Of a stretch of 64,000 nt of DNA, positions 42,170 to 51,958 are shown piece by piece; positions within the stretch are counted from its first letter, which is position 1, and each line of letters starts with the position of its first letter. This stretch comes from Parasedimentitalea psychrophila (lineage in GTDB: Bacteria; Pseudomonadota; Alphaproteobacteria; Rhodobacterales; Rhodobacteraceae): NCBI RefSeq assembly GCF_030285785.1, contig NZ_CP127247.1:1201501-1265500 (forward strand), given 5' to 3'. The notes under the pieces were generated by a model. The model searched no databases. It had not been told where the DNA came from and saw only the letters and a list, made by a program, of their open reading frames with translations. A program made the translations under genes and the position numbers.

Positions 42170-43063
42170 TTAGCTCTTGTCACCCAGCGCCAGTGTGTGT
42201 TGCCGCAGCCAGGCCATGAAGCCGCGCGGGTCACTTTTCAATTGTTCCATCTGCGCGTCGCTCACAACTGCGCCAATGACCGGGGATAGTGGGCGATTGC
42301 ACGACCGCACAATTTCATGCAGCAGCAGCCCCTGGCGCAGCACCGCTGAGATCTTGTTGGCAATCTGATAGGCCCGTGAATTGCTACCGGGGAAATATAG
42401 CGGCACAACTTTTGCACCCGACCGGCGGATCATCTGTGCGGTGAACACATTCCACTCGGCCTCCTGCGCCGGGCCAAACCAGGTCTCTGACGCCATCACC
42501 ACCCCCGAAGGGAACAGGGTAACAACGCCGCCCTCTTTCAGATGCGCCATCGCCTTGGCCCGCATTTCCACCATCTTGCGCTGCGCCTCGGGGTCGTCCG
42601 GGAACGGCACCGGAATCATGAACGAGGTGGCCGCTTCGTCCAGCCCCGTCAGCACCGAGCGGGTCAGGATGCGGTAATCCTGACGCACCCGCCCAACCAG
42701 TTCAGCAATCACCATGCCGTCGACCATGCCGTGGGGATGATTTGCGACAACCACAACAGGCCCTGTGGTGGGGATGTTCTGCAACTGCTCGGCTGGGGTT
42801 TTCAGCTCGATCCCCATAATCTCCAAGGCGCCGCTCCAGAATTTCTGGCCCCGGAACTCGGCATTGTGTTTTTCAAACTTGCTGACCATGCGCAGGATTG
42901 TGAATTTGCCGGTGGCCCATTCGATGGCCCGGATCGCAAATGAGGTCCAGGGGTCGTCAAATGAATTGGCATAGGTCAGCGCCCGGCGGTTATAGATCTC
43001 GCCGTCCTGCTCTCCCGCCTGCGGGATGCGGTTGTCGTCCCTGTTCTGAGTGGTATCCGCCAC
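42170..43063 (-). CDS. Lysophospholipid acyltransferase family protein (PlsC-like)
   Basis: 297 residues. The acyltransferase motif is VVVVANHPHGMVDGMVIAEL (a variant of NHx4D), followed by FPDDPEAQRKM and VTLFPSGVVMASETWFGPA, where the block III Pro-Ser-Gly stands. The C-terminal part resembles the haemolysin-like/OlsA-related acyltransferases of roseobacters. Substrate could be a lysophospholipid or an ornithine- or glutamine-lipid precursor. No obvious operon partners: HPr starts 36 bases upstream on the same strand. Confidence 0.85.
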   Translation of the reverse strand: MADTTQNRDDNRIPQAGEQDGEIYNRRALTYANSFDDPWTSFAIRAIEWATGKFTILRMVSKFEKHNAEFRGQKFWSGALEIMGIELKTPAEQLQNIPTTGPVVVVANHPHGMVDGMVIAELVGRVRQDYRILTRSVLTGLDEAATSFMIPVPFPDDPEAQRKMVEMRAKAMAHLKEGGVVTLFPSGVVMASETWFGPAQEAEWNVFTAQMIRRSGAKVVPLYFPGSNSRAYQIANKISAVLRQGLLLHEIVRSCNRPLSPVIGAVVSDAQMEQLKSDPRGFMAWLRQHTLALGDKS

Positions 43064-43098
43064 AGCGCACTTCCTGTCTTCTCAAATGCGGGTCCGGC

Positions 43099-43368
43099 TC
43101 AAAAGCCTTCGCCAAACCTATCCGCCACCAATGTTTCCAGAGCCTGCGCCAATGCGTCACTGTCCGGGCCCGAGGTTTCGACGTCAATAGTCGTTCCCAT
43201 TGAGGCTGCCAACATCAAAAGTCCCATAATGCTATCGCCCGAGGCCGACAATCCATCGCGTGAAACCTCGGCCGAGGCGTCAAAGCCTTCGACCACTTCG
43301 ACCAGCCGGGCCGAGGCCCGGGCATGCAGCCCTTTTTGATTCACAATTTTGAGTGTTTTTTGCGTCAT
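43099..43368 (-). CDS. ptsH: Phosphocarrier protein HPr
   Basis: 89-residue phosphocarrier. The phosphorylated histidine is His15 in QKGLHARASARLV, and the regulatory serine is Ser46 in SGDSIMGLLMLAAS, the target of HprK. Together with EIIA-Man, RapZ and HprK it belongs to an alphaproteobacterial regulatory PTS rather than a sugar-uptake PTS. No enzyme I gene is in the window. Confidence 0.95.
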   Translation of the reverse strand: MTQKTLKIVNQKGLHARASARLVEVVEGFDASAEVSRDGLSASGDSIMGLLMLAASMGTTIDVETSGPDSDALAQALETLVADRFGEGF

Positions 43369-43377
43369 CGAAATCGA

Positions 43378-43776
43378 TTACTCCGCCTCGGGGCTGATGT
43401 TCTGCGAATTGATATATTTCTTACCAGCTTCCATGGCCTGACGGACAGCATCAGCAACTGGCAGGTGGCGGGTTTTTGCCAACTTAATGAGCAAAGGCAG
43501 GTTGGCACCGTATAGAATACGACGGTTGGACGGGGCGCAGGCCTGCAGGCTCAGGTTCGACGGCGAGCCGCCAAACAGATCGGTGACCACCACAACGCCG
43601 GACCCGCTGTCCACCGCGTTGGCAGCAGTACAGATCTCTCTTTGCTTGGTGTCCCGGTCATCCTCTGGGCTGATGGATATCGCCCTCAGAGACGGCAGTT
43701 CACCGACAACATGCTCCACAGCGGCCACGTATTCCCTGGCAAGTCCACCATGTGCGACAATCACAATCCCGATCAA
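43378..43776 (-). CDS. PTS EIIA component, mannose family
   Basis: 132-residue EIIA-Man domain. His9 in MIGIVIVAHGGLA is the phosphorylated residue, and VVVVTDLFGGSPSNL is the family's second signature. No EIIB or EIIC partner is nearby, so it is probably regulatory. It is nine bases upstream of ptsH. Confidence 0.93.
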   Translation of the reverse strand: MIGIVIVAHGGLAREYVAAVEHVVGELPSLRAISISPEDDRDTKQREICTAANAVDSGSGVVVVTDLFGGSPSNLSLQACAPSNRRILYGANLPLLIKLAKTRHLPVADAVRQAMEAGKKYINSQNISPEAE

Positions 43777-43791
43777 TCCGGCCTCTCTGTT

Positions 43792-44664
43792 CTACTGCTG
43801 GCCTTGCAGCTCGCGATGTCTAATTGACACCTGCTGACCATCTTCTGCAAGGGCCTTGGCCAGTGTTTCTGCCAATGTCACCGATCTATGTTGCCCGCCG
43901 GTGCAACCAAAGGCGATTGAAAGGTGTGATTTCCCCTCTTCGCGATAGGCGGGCAGCAACATTTGAGTCAGCCCCAACACCCGCTCAAAGAAGTCGCGGT
44001 ATCGCGGGTCGGTTCTGACATGTGCCTGCACCGCCGGGTCGCGTCCGTCCAGCCCGCGCAGATCCTGCTGCCAATAGGGATTGGTCAGAAAGCGGCAGTC
44101 GAACACCATATCGACACTGTGCGGGATGCCCCGCTTGTAAGAAAAGCTCTGCACCGACAGCGCCAGTGAGCGGCCGCCGGGGGCGAACCAATGCTCGATC
44201 TCGGTCTTCAGCTGGTGCACATTCATGTCCGAGGTATCCAGCAACATGTCGGCCCGCTCGCGGATCGGGCGCATCAGGTCCAGCTCACGGGTGACGCCAA
44301 TTTCAGGCGTCTCGGCCGGTGCCAGCGGATGACGGCGACGGGTTTCCGAATAGCGTCGCAACAAGACATCCGGCCTCGCATCCAGATAGAGCACCGTCAG
44401 CGCAACATGTTGATAGCCCTCAAACACCGAGATCAGCTCCAGCAGCGCTTCGGGGGTGAAATCCCGGTTTCTGCTGTCCAGCCCCAGCGCCATCGGCGAG
44501 TCCATTTTGTCGGTCATCACCAGCCGCGGCAACAGCCGCAGAGGCAGGTTATCAATCGCCTCGAAGCCCAGATCCTCAAGCACATTGATGGCACTGGACC
44601 GGCCCGCACCAGACGGGCCTGTAACCAGCACCAAAGGCATCAAAGTATCACTGCGTTCCTGCAT
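43792..44664 (-). CDS. rapZ: RNase adapter / nucleotide-binding protein RapZ
   Basis: 290 residues. Walker A is GPSGAGRSSA (16-25), and the Walker B-like region and C-terminal FGCTGGQHRSV signature are both clear. In E. coli RapZ guides decay of GlmZ and so controls amino-sugar synthesis; in alphaproteobacteria the partner RNA is unknown. Start at 44664 is preceded by AGGA and overlaps hprK by 17 bases; an ATG at 44640 is an alternative. Confidence 0.93.
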   Translation of the reverse strand: MQERSDTLMPLVLVTGPSGAGRSSAINVLEDLGFEAIDNLPLRLLPRLVMTDKMDSPMALGLDSRNRDFTPEALLELISVFEGYQHVALTVLYLDARPDVLLRRYSETRRRHPLAPAETPEIGVTRELDLMRPIRERADMLLDTSDMNVHQLKTEIEHWFAPGGRSLALSVQSFSYKRGIPHSVDMVFDCRFLTNPYWQQDLRGLDGRDPAVQAHVRTDPRYRDFFERVLGLTQMLLPAYREEGKSHLSIAFGCTGGQHRSVTLAETLAKALAEDGQQVSIRHRELQGQQ

Positions 44665-45094
44665 CCGGGTCCTGTCGTCCGCGTTTGAGATATTGTAGCA
44701 GAGCTGGCGCCAGATGGGCAGCATCAGGCCTGTGTAACAGTGTCACCACCTGCCCCAAAAGCGTGACAGTACGGATTGGCGGCAGCCGCTCGACCTCGGG
44801 TATGTCCAAATCGATCACCGCGCAAATTGTCGTTTGGCTGCACTGGTCCGCCTGCAGGATGCCCAGACCTCGGGCCTCGATCAAGCCGCCAATCGGCTCG
44901 GGGGCGCGGGCAATCAGCTGCCCCTGCTCCAGGCTGAGCAGCACCCGGTCATCCGCCACCAACCGCGCACCCAGGGCCATCAGCGACAGCGCCAAAGTCG
45001 ATTTACCACTGCCCGAGGCTCCACGGATCAGCAATCCGTTGCCAGCCAGCGAGACACAGCTTGCATGCAGGCACAGATCACCGATGCCGCCCAC
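44648..45094 (-). CDS. hprK: HPr kinase/phosphorylase, short alphaproteobacterial form
   Basis: 148 residues, only the catalytic C-terminal domain; Gram-positive HprK has about 310. The P-loop is GASGSGKS (25-32), LVADDRVLL holds the catalytic Asp, and GGLIEARGLGIL is the HprK signature. It phosphorylates HPr on Ser46. It sits three bases after chvG, tying PTS state to the ChvGI two-component system. Confidence 0.93.
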   Translation of the reverse strand: MGGIGDLCLHASCVSLAGNGLLIRGASGSGKSTLALSLMALGARLVADDRVLLSLEQGQLIARAPEPIGGLIEARGLGILQADQCSQTTICAVIDLDIPEVERLPPIRTVTLLGQVVTLLHRPDAAHLAPALLQYLKRGRQDPDAGTQ

Positions 45095-45097
45095 CGG

Positions 45098-46807
45098 CTA
45101 GACCGGCAGGCCGACGACGAACCGCGCGCCCAGGGGTTCCGAGGTCATATCCACTTCGGTCGGTCGAATATTCTCGGCCCAGACCACACCGCCATGCGCC
45201 TCGACAATCTGCTTTGAGATCGCCAGCCCAAGACCGGAGTTATTGCCAAAATGTTCATCCGGGCGCTGTGAATAGAACCGCTTGAAAATCTTGCTCAGCG
45301 CCTGTTCGGGAATGCCGGGGCCGGTATCTTCGACCACCACCAGCACCCGGTTGGCGCGACGGCGGGCCCAGACGCGGATGGCGTCGCCCTCATCACAGAA
45401 GGAAATCGCATTGGTGATCAGGTTGACAAAGACCTGCGCCAGTCGCGCCTCTAGCCCGGTTATCATGATCGGACCTTCGTTCAGATCGGTGATATAGTCG
45501 ATCCCCTTGGCACGGGCATCTTCGCCCAGATACTGATTCAGGTTGCCGATCATCTCCAGCAGATCGAATTCTTCTTCTTCTTCTTTGACCAATTCCGCAT
45601 CCAGCCGCGAGGCGTTGGAGATGTCGCTGACCAGCCGGTCCAGCCGCCGCACATCATGTTCTATCACCGACAATAGGGTTTCACGTTGATCCTCACGCTT
45701 GACGATGCGCAGTGTCCCAACCGCCGATTGCAGGCTCGCCAGCGGGTTCTTAATTTCATGCGCCACGTCCGCAGCAAATTGTTCGTTGCTGTCGATGCGG
45801 CTGTACAGCGCCTTGACCATGCCGCGCAGCGCCCTGCTCAGGCGGCCGATTTCGTCCGGGCGGGCCGACAGATCCGGAATCCGGATGCGGCCCGGCTGCA
45901 CCTTGCGGTTATCGCGATCCCGACCCAGCTCGGCGGCTTCGGCAAGATCGGCCAATGGGTTGGCAATGGTCGAGGCCAGCACCAGCGACAATCCGACAGA
46001 GACCAGCAGCGCAATGACAAACATCTGCAAAACCCGCTCGCGTTCGGCCCGAACCAGCGCATCAATTTCACCCGTTGGCGAGGCCACGGCGACCACAGCA
46101 ATGGGTTGCCCATTGAGTATAATGGGGGTCACGGCGGAAAAAACAGTGCCGCCAGCGGTATCAACCACCGGTTCGATCTTGGTGCCACTGCTCAACACAT
46201 GCGGCACCATCAGACGCAATTGATCTTCAAGCGTCTCATGCTCTGGCGCCGGGTCAGAGGGCAGTATCCACTCGGCCGCAGCCCATATTGCTGAGAGCCC
46301 ATCACTGATCGGCGTCCGACCGGATTGCCCTTCGTTCAGCAGATCCACCGCTTCGTTCTCGGAGGCACCCACCGTTCGGGCAATCAGGGTTTCGGAGGCA
46401 TCAAAAACAAAAACCTCAACGCCGGTCCGCAGGCTCAACCCGTCGAGGGTGGCGCCGACATCAATACCATCACCGGTGGCAACACTCACCCCCCCTTGAT
46501 TCGGCAATTGCGCTTCGAACACATCCGCAATCAATCGCGCCTCGCCGACAACGGCACCGGCCCGCTGCAACACCAGGCTCTGACGCGAGGCATTCAGATA
46601 TAGGACACCCGCCACCAGAATGATCAACGCAATCAGGTTGAAGGTGATGATTTTGCGTGTCAGCGGCGATCTCCGGAAAGAGAACAGCCTGCGGCGTGCC
46701 CGCTTGGCCAGCATTTCGTGCGCAACAGTGTGCTCTGGGGCGACCCAATCGTCGCCCAGAACAACGTCACCGTCGTGCTGGCTGTCTGTCATTCCCGTGT
46801 CGCGCAT
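45098..46807 (-). CDS. chvG: Sensor histidine kinase ChvG
   Basis: Inner-membrane kinase, 569 residues. Two transmembrane helices (about 54-70 and about 258-280) flank a periplasmic sensor domain. HAMP follows, then the phosphorylated histidine near residue 349 in FAADVAHEIKNPLASLQSA, and the ATPase with DTGPGIPEQALSKIFKRF and NSGLGLAISKQIVEAHGG. ATG at 46807 has GGAAGG six bases upstream, better than the ATG at 46792. ChvG/ExoS homologues respond to acid or envelope change and control envelope and central-carbon genes. Confidence 0.95.
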   Translation of the reverse strand: MRDTGMTDSQHDGDVVLGDDWVAPEHTVAHEMLAKRARRRLFSFRRSPLTRKIITFNLIALIILVAGVLYLNASRQSLVLQRAGAVVGEARLIADVFEAQLPNQGGVSVATGDGIDVGATLDGLSLRTGVEVFVFDASETLIARTVGASENEAVDLLNEGQSGRTPISDGLSAIWAAAEWILPSDPAPEHETLEDQLRLMVPHVLSSGTKIEPVVDTAGGTVFSAVTPIILNGQPIAVVAVASPTGEIDALVRAERERVLQMFVIALLVSVGLSLVLASTIANPLADLAEAAELGRDRDNRKVQPGRIRIPDLSARPDEIGRLSRALRGMVKALYSRIDSNEQFAADVAHEIKNPLASLQSAVGTLRIVKREDQRETLLSVIEHDVRRLDRLVSDISNASRLDAELVKEEEEEFDLLEMIGNLNQYLGEDARAKGIDYITDLNEGPIMITGLEARLAQVFVNLITNAISFCDEGDAIRVWARRRANRVLVVVEDTGPGIPEQALSKIFKRFYSQRPDEHFGNNSGLGLAISKQIVEAHGGVVWAENIRPTEVDMTSEPLGARFVVGLPV

Positions 46808-46840
46808 TGGCGCCCTTCCACCAGGACCCAGCAGGGTCGC

Positions 46841-47548
46841 TTAATCTTCGTTATACCGGTAGCCGATGCCATACAGGGTCTCAATCGCAGAAAAGTCCGG
46901 ATCGGCACTGCGCATCTTCTTTCGCAACCGCTTGATATGGCTGTCGATGGTACGGTCATCCACATAGACTTGGTCATCATAGGCCACATCCATCAACTGG
47001 TCCCGGCTTTTGACAAACCCGGGACGTTGCGCCAGCGCCTGCAACAGCAGGAATTCTGTCACCGTCAGCGAGACATCCTTGTCTTTCCAGCTCACCGAAT
47101 GGCGCAGCGGGTCCATGCGAAGCAAGCCGCGCTCCATGACTTTGGTTTCCGTCTCGGGTACGGAGCCATTGGCATCCGCATTGAGCGCGTCCTGGCGACG
47201 CAGCAAGGCGCGAATGCGTTCCACCAAAAGGCGCTGCGAGAACGGTTTCTTGACGTAGTCATCCGCCCCCATGCGCAGGCCCAGAACCTCGTCGATCTCG
47301 TCATCCTTGGAGGTGAGAAAGATCACCGGCATCTGCGATTTCTGCCGCAACCGTTGCAACAGATCCATGCCGTCCATGCGTGGCATCTTGATGTCCAGCA
47401 CAGCCATATCCGGCAGCTTCTTGTTGAAGGCGTCCAACGCTGCCTGACCATCGTTATATGTTTCGACCTCAAAACCCTCGGCTTCGAGTGTCATCGAGAC
47501 TGACGTCAGGATATTCCTGTCATCGTCAACCAATGCAATCTTTGACAT
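46841..47548 (-). CDS. chvI: Response regulator ChvI
   Basis: OmpR-type response regulator, 235 residues. The receiver has the acidic pocket DDD (8-10), phosphorylated Asp52 in [13 protein letters not shown], and Lys in the VKKPFS loop. The C-terminal winged helix ends [20 protein letters not shown]. It is the first gene of the chvI-chvG-hprK-rapZ-EIIA-ptsH run and faces pckA across a 337-base gap. Confidence 0.96.
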   Translation of the reverse strand: MSKIALVDDDRNILTSVSMTLEAEGFEVETYNDGQAALDAFNKKLPDMAVLDIKMPRMDGMDLLQRLRQKSQMPVIFLTSKDDEIDEVLGLRMGADDYVKKPFSQRLLVERIRALLRRQDALNADANGSVPETETKVMERGLLRMDPLRHSVSWKDKDVSLTVTEFLLLQALAQRPGFVKSRDQLMDVAYDDQVYVDDRTIDSHIKRLRKKMRSADPDFSAIETLYGIGYRYNED

Positions 47549-47718
47549 CTGATGCGCCCCTAATCTGCTCTAAACTGCCTGTTTTTTACGGTATTCATCG
47601 CTGTTCTGCCGGTTCGAATCAATCCCCATTCACGGATCAAGGCAATGTTGCGTCCTTATAGAGGCAAAAATACCTTAGTATTACCTAAACAAGTGCCATA
47701 GTTTTGAGCGTTAAAAAA

Positions 47719-47752
47719 ATGGTTGCGCTAAAGTTTGCGATGGTTGCGCTAA
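47719..47752. promoter_or_regulatory. Paired 13-bp direct repeats between chvI and pckA
   Basis: ATGGTTGCGCTAA occurs at 47719-47731 and again at 47740-47752, exactly 21 bp (two helical turns) apart, so a dimer or tandem regulator could bind one face of the DNA. It is 134 bases before pckA and 171 after the chvI start. ChvI control of pckA is known in rhizobia, which makes ChvI one candidate; no match to a known box is claimed. The rest of the 337-base gap shows no gene. Confidence 0.6.
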
Positions 47753-47885
47753 CGTGGCGGAAGCCTCCTGTTCACACCCTAAACCACCATGTTATGACCT
47801 TTTTTATCGGTCGCTTGATCGTTTCCATAGCCCCACGGCGAGATCACAGCTAATATGATGTCCCGCCGCCATAGGAGAAAAACTG

Positions 47886-49484
47886 ATGACATTAGGACGG
47901 GTTAACCCGCAATTCCGACTCGAGGATCAGGGCATCGAGGGTCTGGGACATGTCTATTACAACTATATGGAACCGGCACTGATTGAGGCGGCGCTGAAGC
48001 GTGATGAGGGAACTTTGGGCAACGGCGGCGCCCTGCTGGTCTCCACCGGCAAGTTCACCGGTCGCTCCCCCAAGGACAAACATGTGGTGAAAACCGCCAA
48101 TGTTGTCGACACCATCTGGTGGGAAAACAACACCGAGATGAGCCCCGAAGGATTTGAGGCTCTCTATACCGACATGCTGGAGCACATGAAGGGCAAAGAG
48201 TATTTTGTTCAGGACCTGATCGGTGGGGCCGATCCTGCGCAGTCAATCAACGTCCGCATGGTCACCGAGCTGGCCTGGCATAACCTGTTCATCCGCCACA
48301 TGCTGCGCCGCCCGGACCGCGAAGACCTGGACGACTTTCTGGCCGATTACACCGTGATCAACTGCCCCAGCTTTCAGGCTGACCCAAAGCGCCACAACTG
48401 CCGCTCCGAAACCGTCATCGCGATGAACTTTGAGCGCAAGCTGATCCTGATCGGCGGCACCGAATATGCCGGCGAGAATAAAAAATCGGTGTTCAGCCTG
48501 CTGAACTACCTGCTGCCGGAAAAAGGCATCATGCCGATGCATTGCTCGGCCAACCATGCCACCGGCAACCCGGTTGACTCGGCGATTTTCTTTGGCCTGT
48601 CCGGCACTGGTAAAACCACCCTGTCGGCAGACCCGTCGCGCACCCTGATCGGCGATGACGAGCACGGCTGGTCCGACAACGGCACCTTCAACTTTGAGGG
48701 CGGCTGCTATGCCAAGACCATCAACCTGAACGCCGAGGCCGAGCCGGAAATTTTTGCCACCACCTCAAAATTCGCCACCGTGATCGAAAACATGGTGTTC
48801 GATGCGGACACCAAAGAGCTGGACTTCAAGGATGACAGCCTGACCGCCAATATGCGCTGCGCCTACCCGCTCGACTATATCGCCAATGCCTCAAAAACCG
48901 CGATGGGCGGCCACCCCAAAAATATCATCATGCTGACCTGTGATGCCTTTGGTGTGCTGCCGCCGATTGCCCGGCTGACCCCGGCGCAGGCGATGTATCA
49001 CTTCCTGTCCGGCTTTACCTCGAAAGTGGCCGGAACCGAACGTGGTGTGACCGAACCCGAGCCGACCTTCTCCACCTGTTTTGGCGCCCCCTTCATGCCG
49101 CGCCGTCCCGAGGTCTATGGCAATCTGCTGCGCAAAAAGATCGCCGAACATGGCGCCACCTGCTGGCTGGTCAACACCGGCTGGACCGGCGGCGCCTATG
49201 GCATCGGCTCGCGGATGCCGATCCGTGCCACCCGGGCGCTGCTGACTGCGGCGCTGGACGGATCTCTGGCCGAGACCGAGTTCCGCAAGGACAGTAACTT
49301 TGGCTTTGACGTTCCGGTCTCTGTTGCCGGCGTTGCCGAGGTGCTGCTGGATCCGCGCCGCACCTGGGACGATCAGGCCGCCTATGACAGCCAGGCGGCC
49401 AAGCTGGTGCAGATGTTCTCGAAGAATTTTGAGCAGTATCTGCCTTTCATTGATGACGACGTAAAATCCGCAGCGATCAGCTAA
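47886..49484 (+). CDS. pckA: Phosphoenolpyruvate carboxykinase (ATP)
   Basis: Makes phosphoenolpyruvate from oxaloacetate with ATP, the first step of gluconeogenesis from C4 acids. 532 residues. It has [16 protein letters not shown], the kinase loop [18 protein letters not shown] (about 236-253), [10 protein letters not shown] with metal ligands, and the [15 protein letters not shown] end region. AGGAG lies seven bases before the ATG. Diversely regulated; the repeats at 47719 may take part. Confidence 0.97.
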   Translation: MTLGRVNPQFRLEDQGIEGLGHVYYNYMEPALIEAALKRDEGTLGNGGALLVSTGKFTGRSPKDKHVVKTANVVDTIWWENNTEMSPEGFEALYTDMLEHMKGKEYFVQDLIGGADPAQSINVRMVTELAWHNLFIRHMLRRPDREDLDDFLADYTVINCPSFQADPKRHNCRSETVIAMNFERKLILIGGTEYAGENKKSVFSLLNYLLPEKGIMPMHCSANHATGNPVDSAIFFGLSGTGKTTLSADPSRTLIGDDEHGWSDNGTFNFEGGCYAKTINLNAEAEPEIFATTSKFATVIENMVFDADTKELDFKDDSLTANMRCAYPLDYIANASKTAMGGHPKNIIMLTCDAFGVLPPIARLTPAQAMYHFLSGFTSKVAGTERGVTEPEPTFSTCFGAPFMPRRPEVYGNLLRKKIAEHGATCWLVNTGWTGGAYGIGSRMPIRATRALLTAALDGSLAETEFRKDSNFGFDVPVSVAGVAEVLLDPRRTWDDQAAYDSQAAKLVQMFSKNFEQYLPFIDDDVKSAAIS

Positions 49485-49502
49485 GCCAGATCACACACAC
49501 AA

Positions 49503-49530
49503 AAAAGGCCCCGTATTTTCGGGGCCTTTT
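49503..49530. terminator. Rho-independent terminator of pckA
   Basis: Perfect 11-bp stem (AAAAGGCCCCG) with loop TATTTT, ending in a T-run; the A-run on the left lets it also serve the convergent GFA gene. Confidence 0.9.
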
Positions 49531-49548
49531 GCATGTCAGCCTCCCGGC

Positions 49549-49977
49549 CTATTCATCCATGGTATCGCCGCTGCCGCCCAGTTCGGCGGGAAAATCGCAC
49601 AGTTTTGGCAGCCCGTCTTTGATTGGCAACACCGTCTCGGCATAGTTCACATGCAAGGCTGGCGCGAAGGTCAGAGTTGGGATCGAGGCGGCGTAGACAT
49701 CGACCAGACCGAACCCCTGGTGGCCGGTCATCACATGGCCGCCACAAAGAGCACAAAACTGGCGCTGACTGCTTTCCGTTTTCTCAAAAGTCGTCAAATG
49801 CTTGGCCCCTTTGGTCACGGTCACCGCGTCCGGTTTCCACAGGGTAAAAGCATTGACTGGCCCTGCTGACCACGACCGGCAGGAGGCGCAGTGGCAATAG
49901 CCCATAGCCTCGGGGGTGCCGCTCACTTCGATTGCCACGGCGCCGCAAAAACACTGGCCTTTGTGAACTTCAGTCAT
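49549..49977 (-). CDS. GFA-family (CENP-V/Gfa domain) zinc protein
   Basis: 142 residues with the zinc-binding cysteines of the glutathione-dependent formaldehyde-activating fold: CFCGAV near residue 9, CHCASCRSW near 28, and CALCGGHV near 75. The founding member helps formaldehyde and glutathione combine, but most family members have no proven activity, and this one has no formaldehyde genes beside it. Confidence 0.9.
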   Translation of the reverse strand: MTEVHKGQCFCGAVAIEVSGTPEAMGYCHCASCRSWSAGPVNAFTLWKPDAVTVTKGAKHLTTFEKTESSQRQFCALCGGHVMTGHQGFGLVDVYAASIPTLTFAPALHVNYAETVLPIKDGLPKLCDFPAELGGSGDTMDE

Positions 49978-50078
49978 CTGTCACCTCTTTATCTCTGTCT
50001 CGACGCCCCTCCCCCGGTATCTGGGGCTGGCGGCCAAAACGCATAAGCAAAAGTGCAACATGTTTTCGAGACCCGCGT

Positions 50079-50104
50079 GGTGCGTGCCAGCACACACCCT
50101 ACAC
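50079..50104. repeat. 3'-UTR palindromic repeat, copy 3 (after the CDF transporter)
   Basis: GGTGCGTGCCAGCACACACC then CTACAC, 20 bases after the stop of the minus-strand CDF gene. It differs from copy 2 by one base, which breaks one pair of the stem. Confidence 0.85.
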
Positions 50105-50124
50105 TGCTCCAGACGTAGAGTGGC

Positions 50125-51024
50125 CTAGGCCGGGTTCAAGCCTACCGGCTCCAGCTTGCTGTCTGGCTCCACATGGATGGTGGTGTTGACCCCCGGAATC
50201 TGCGCCTGCAGCGCCGTCTCGACCCGGTCACAGATCTCATGCGAGGCCGCCACTGTCATCGCGCCGGACACCACCATGTGAAACTCGACGAACAGCGCCT
50301 GCCCCGCGCGGCGGGTGCGGATGTCATGCACCTGCAGCGCGCCAATGGCCGCCGAGTCAATGATCTTTTCGATCTGGGCCTGTTCAACCGGGTCAGCCGC
50401 CGAATCCATCAGCCCACCGATCGAGGAGCGGATCACCATGACGCCCTCACGCAGGATATTCAGCGCCACGATGATGGCCAGCAGCGGATCCAATATCGCC
50501 CAGCCGGTCAACAGCGCCAGCAGCAGCCCCGCCAGCACTCCAACCGAGGTCCAGACATCGCTCATCAAATGGCGGCCACCGGCGGCCATGGCCGGCGAGT
50601 GATATTTGCGGGCCCAGGTGATCAGGATCCGCGCCCAGCCAAGGTTGATCACCATCGCCAGCCCATTCACCACCATGCCCACCGGGCCAAGTCCGCTGAG
50701 ATCCGGAGTGGCGAGTGCCGCCAGTGCCTGATGTACGATCATCAGCGCCGCCAGCACGATCATGGTGCCTTCGGCCACGGCCGAAAAATACTCGGCCTTG
50801 TGATGGCCATAGGGGTGGCCGCGATCCGCCGGGCGTTGCGCATAGCGCACCGCAAGCAAGGCCAGAACCGCCCCTCCGACATTGACCAGCGATTCCAGCG
50901 CGTCAGAATACAGCGCCACCGATCCGGTCATCCACCAGGCCAGATATTTCAGCCCCAGCACCAGCAATGACACCGCGATAGAGCCTAACGCTAAGCGCTC
51001 AGCAGACAGCGCCTCTAACCTCAT
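50125..51024 (-). CDS. Cation diffusion facilitator (CDF) metal transporter
   Basis: 299-residue inner-membrane metal/proton antiporter with six helices and a cytosolic C-terminal domain. Typical marks are LYSDALESLVNVGGA (TM2 metal site region), RGHPYGHHKAEYFSA, and HLMSDVWTSVGV with the TM5 HxxxD pair. The C-terminal domain has HDIRTRRAGQALFVEFHMVV. It probably exports Zn or Fe; metal identity cannot be read. The start overlaps the TSUP gene by four bases. Confidence 0.92.
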   Translation of the reverse strand: MRLEALSAERLALGSIAVSLLVLGLKYLAWWMTGSVALYSDALESLVNVGGAVLALLAVRYAQRPADRGHPYGHHKAEYFSAVAEGTMIVLAALMIVHQALAALATPDLSGLGPVGMVVNGLAMVINLGWARILITWARKYHSPAMAAGGRHLMSDVWTSVGVLAGLLLALLTGWAILDPLLAIIVALNILREGVMVIRSSIGGLMDSAADPVEQAQIEKIIDSAAIGALQVHDIRTRRAGQALFVEFHMVVSGAMTVAASHEICDRVETALQAQIPGVNTTIHVEPDSKLEPVGLNPA

Positions 51025-51788
51025 CCGAACACGCCGCGTCGCACCAGGTTCAGCCCGGCCACCGCCAGCACCACCAGTGTCGCCTTGCGGAATGTGGCCT
51101 GATCAATACTATCGTGCCAGCGCACCCCGACCCACATGCCCAGCATGGCCGGCGGCAGCAGCGCCAGCGACAAGGGCAGGGTTTCAGCCCGCAGCACCCC
51201 TGACCCGGTATGGGCCACCAGCAGCGCCACAGCCCCCAAGCCATAGATCACCCCCTGCACCCGGATGTGTTCGCCTTTGGGGGTATCCAATGCGGTCAGA
51301 TAGGCCACCGTCGGAGGCCCCCAGACGCCGGACAAACCGCCTGTAAAGCCAGCAAAGGCCCCCACCGCCGCCTCGATCCGGGCCGAGGGTTTCTGCAGGT
51401 GAAAGCGCAGGCCAAACAATTGCAGGAAGGCAAAGATGGTAATCGGGACACCCAGCACCAGCAACAGCACCTGGGTTGGCAGCACCCGCACCAGCTGCGC
51501 ACTGGACAGCAGAAACACCAGCCCAACCAGCAGGAACACCCGGAACCGGCGCACCGATTGCCAGGCCGCAGCCCAGCCCTGTCGCAGCGCCTGTATGCCG
51601 TTGCTGGCCACCGTCGCCAGGATCAGACCGGCCAGCGCCAGTTCCGGGCTGAGAAACACACTCAGGCCGGAAATAAGGATCATCGGCATGCCAAAGCCAA
51701 CCAACCCTTTGATCACACCGGCGAACAGGGCAACGCCAACGGCAGCAGCCAGTTGCGCAGGCGACAATATCAAAAATAAGCTATCCAT
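51021..51788 (-). CDS. TauE/SafE (TSUP) family membrane exporter
   Basis: 255 residues, about eight hydrophobic segments. The family repeat is visible as FAGVIKGLVGFGMPMIL near the start and GAFAGFTGGLSGVWGPPTVAY near the middle. TSUP members move sulfite, sulfoacetate or other organosulfur anions; the substrate here is unknown. It forms an operon with the CDF gene, which may only reflect local packing. Confidence 0.9.
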   Translation of the reverse strand: MDSLFLILSPAQLAAAVGVALFAGVIKGLVGFGMPMILISGLSVFLSPELALAGLILATVASNGIQALRQGWAAAWQSVRRFRVFLLVGLVFLLSSAQLVRVLPTQVLLLVLGVPITIFAFLQLFGLRFHLQKPSARIEAAVGAFAGFTGGLSGVWGPPTVAYLTALDTPKGEHIRVQGVIYGLGAVALLVAHTGSGVLRAETLPLSLALLPPAMLGMWVGVRWHDSIDQATFRKATLVVLAVAGLNLVRRGVFG

Positions 51789-51958
51789 GAATTTCCAGTA
51801 CCATATCCAGAAATAGCTGCACGCGAAAAATACCCGCGCAACAATTGTCCAAAATGCCGCGATGCAGCGTCTTTATGTTGCGCTGCGGCTGCAAAGTGAC
51901 TACCACCTGTCAGGACTGTATAGATGTGACCCATCGCCAAGATGAACTGGACCTGCAT

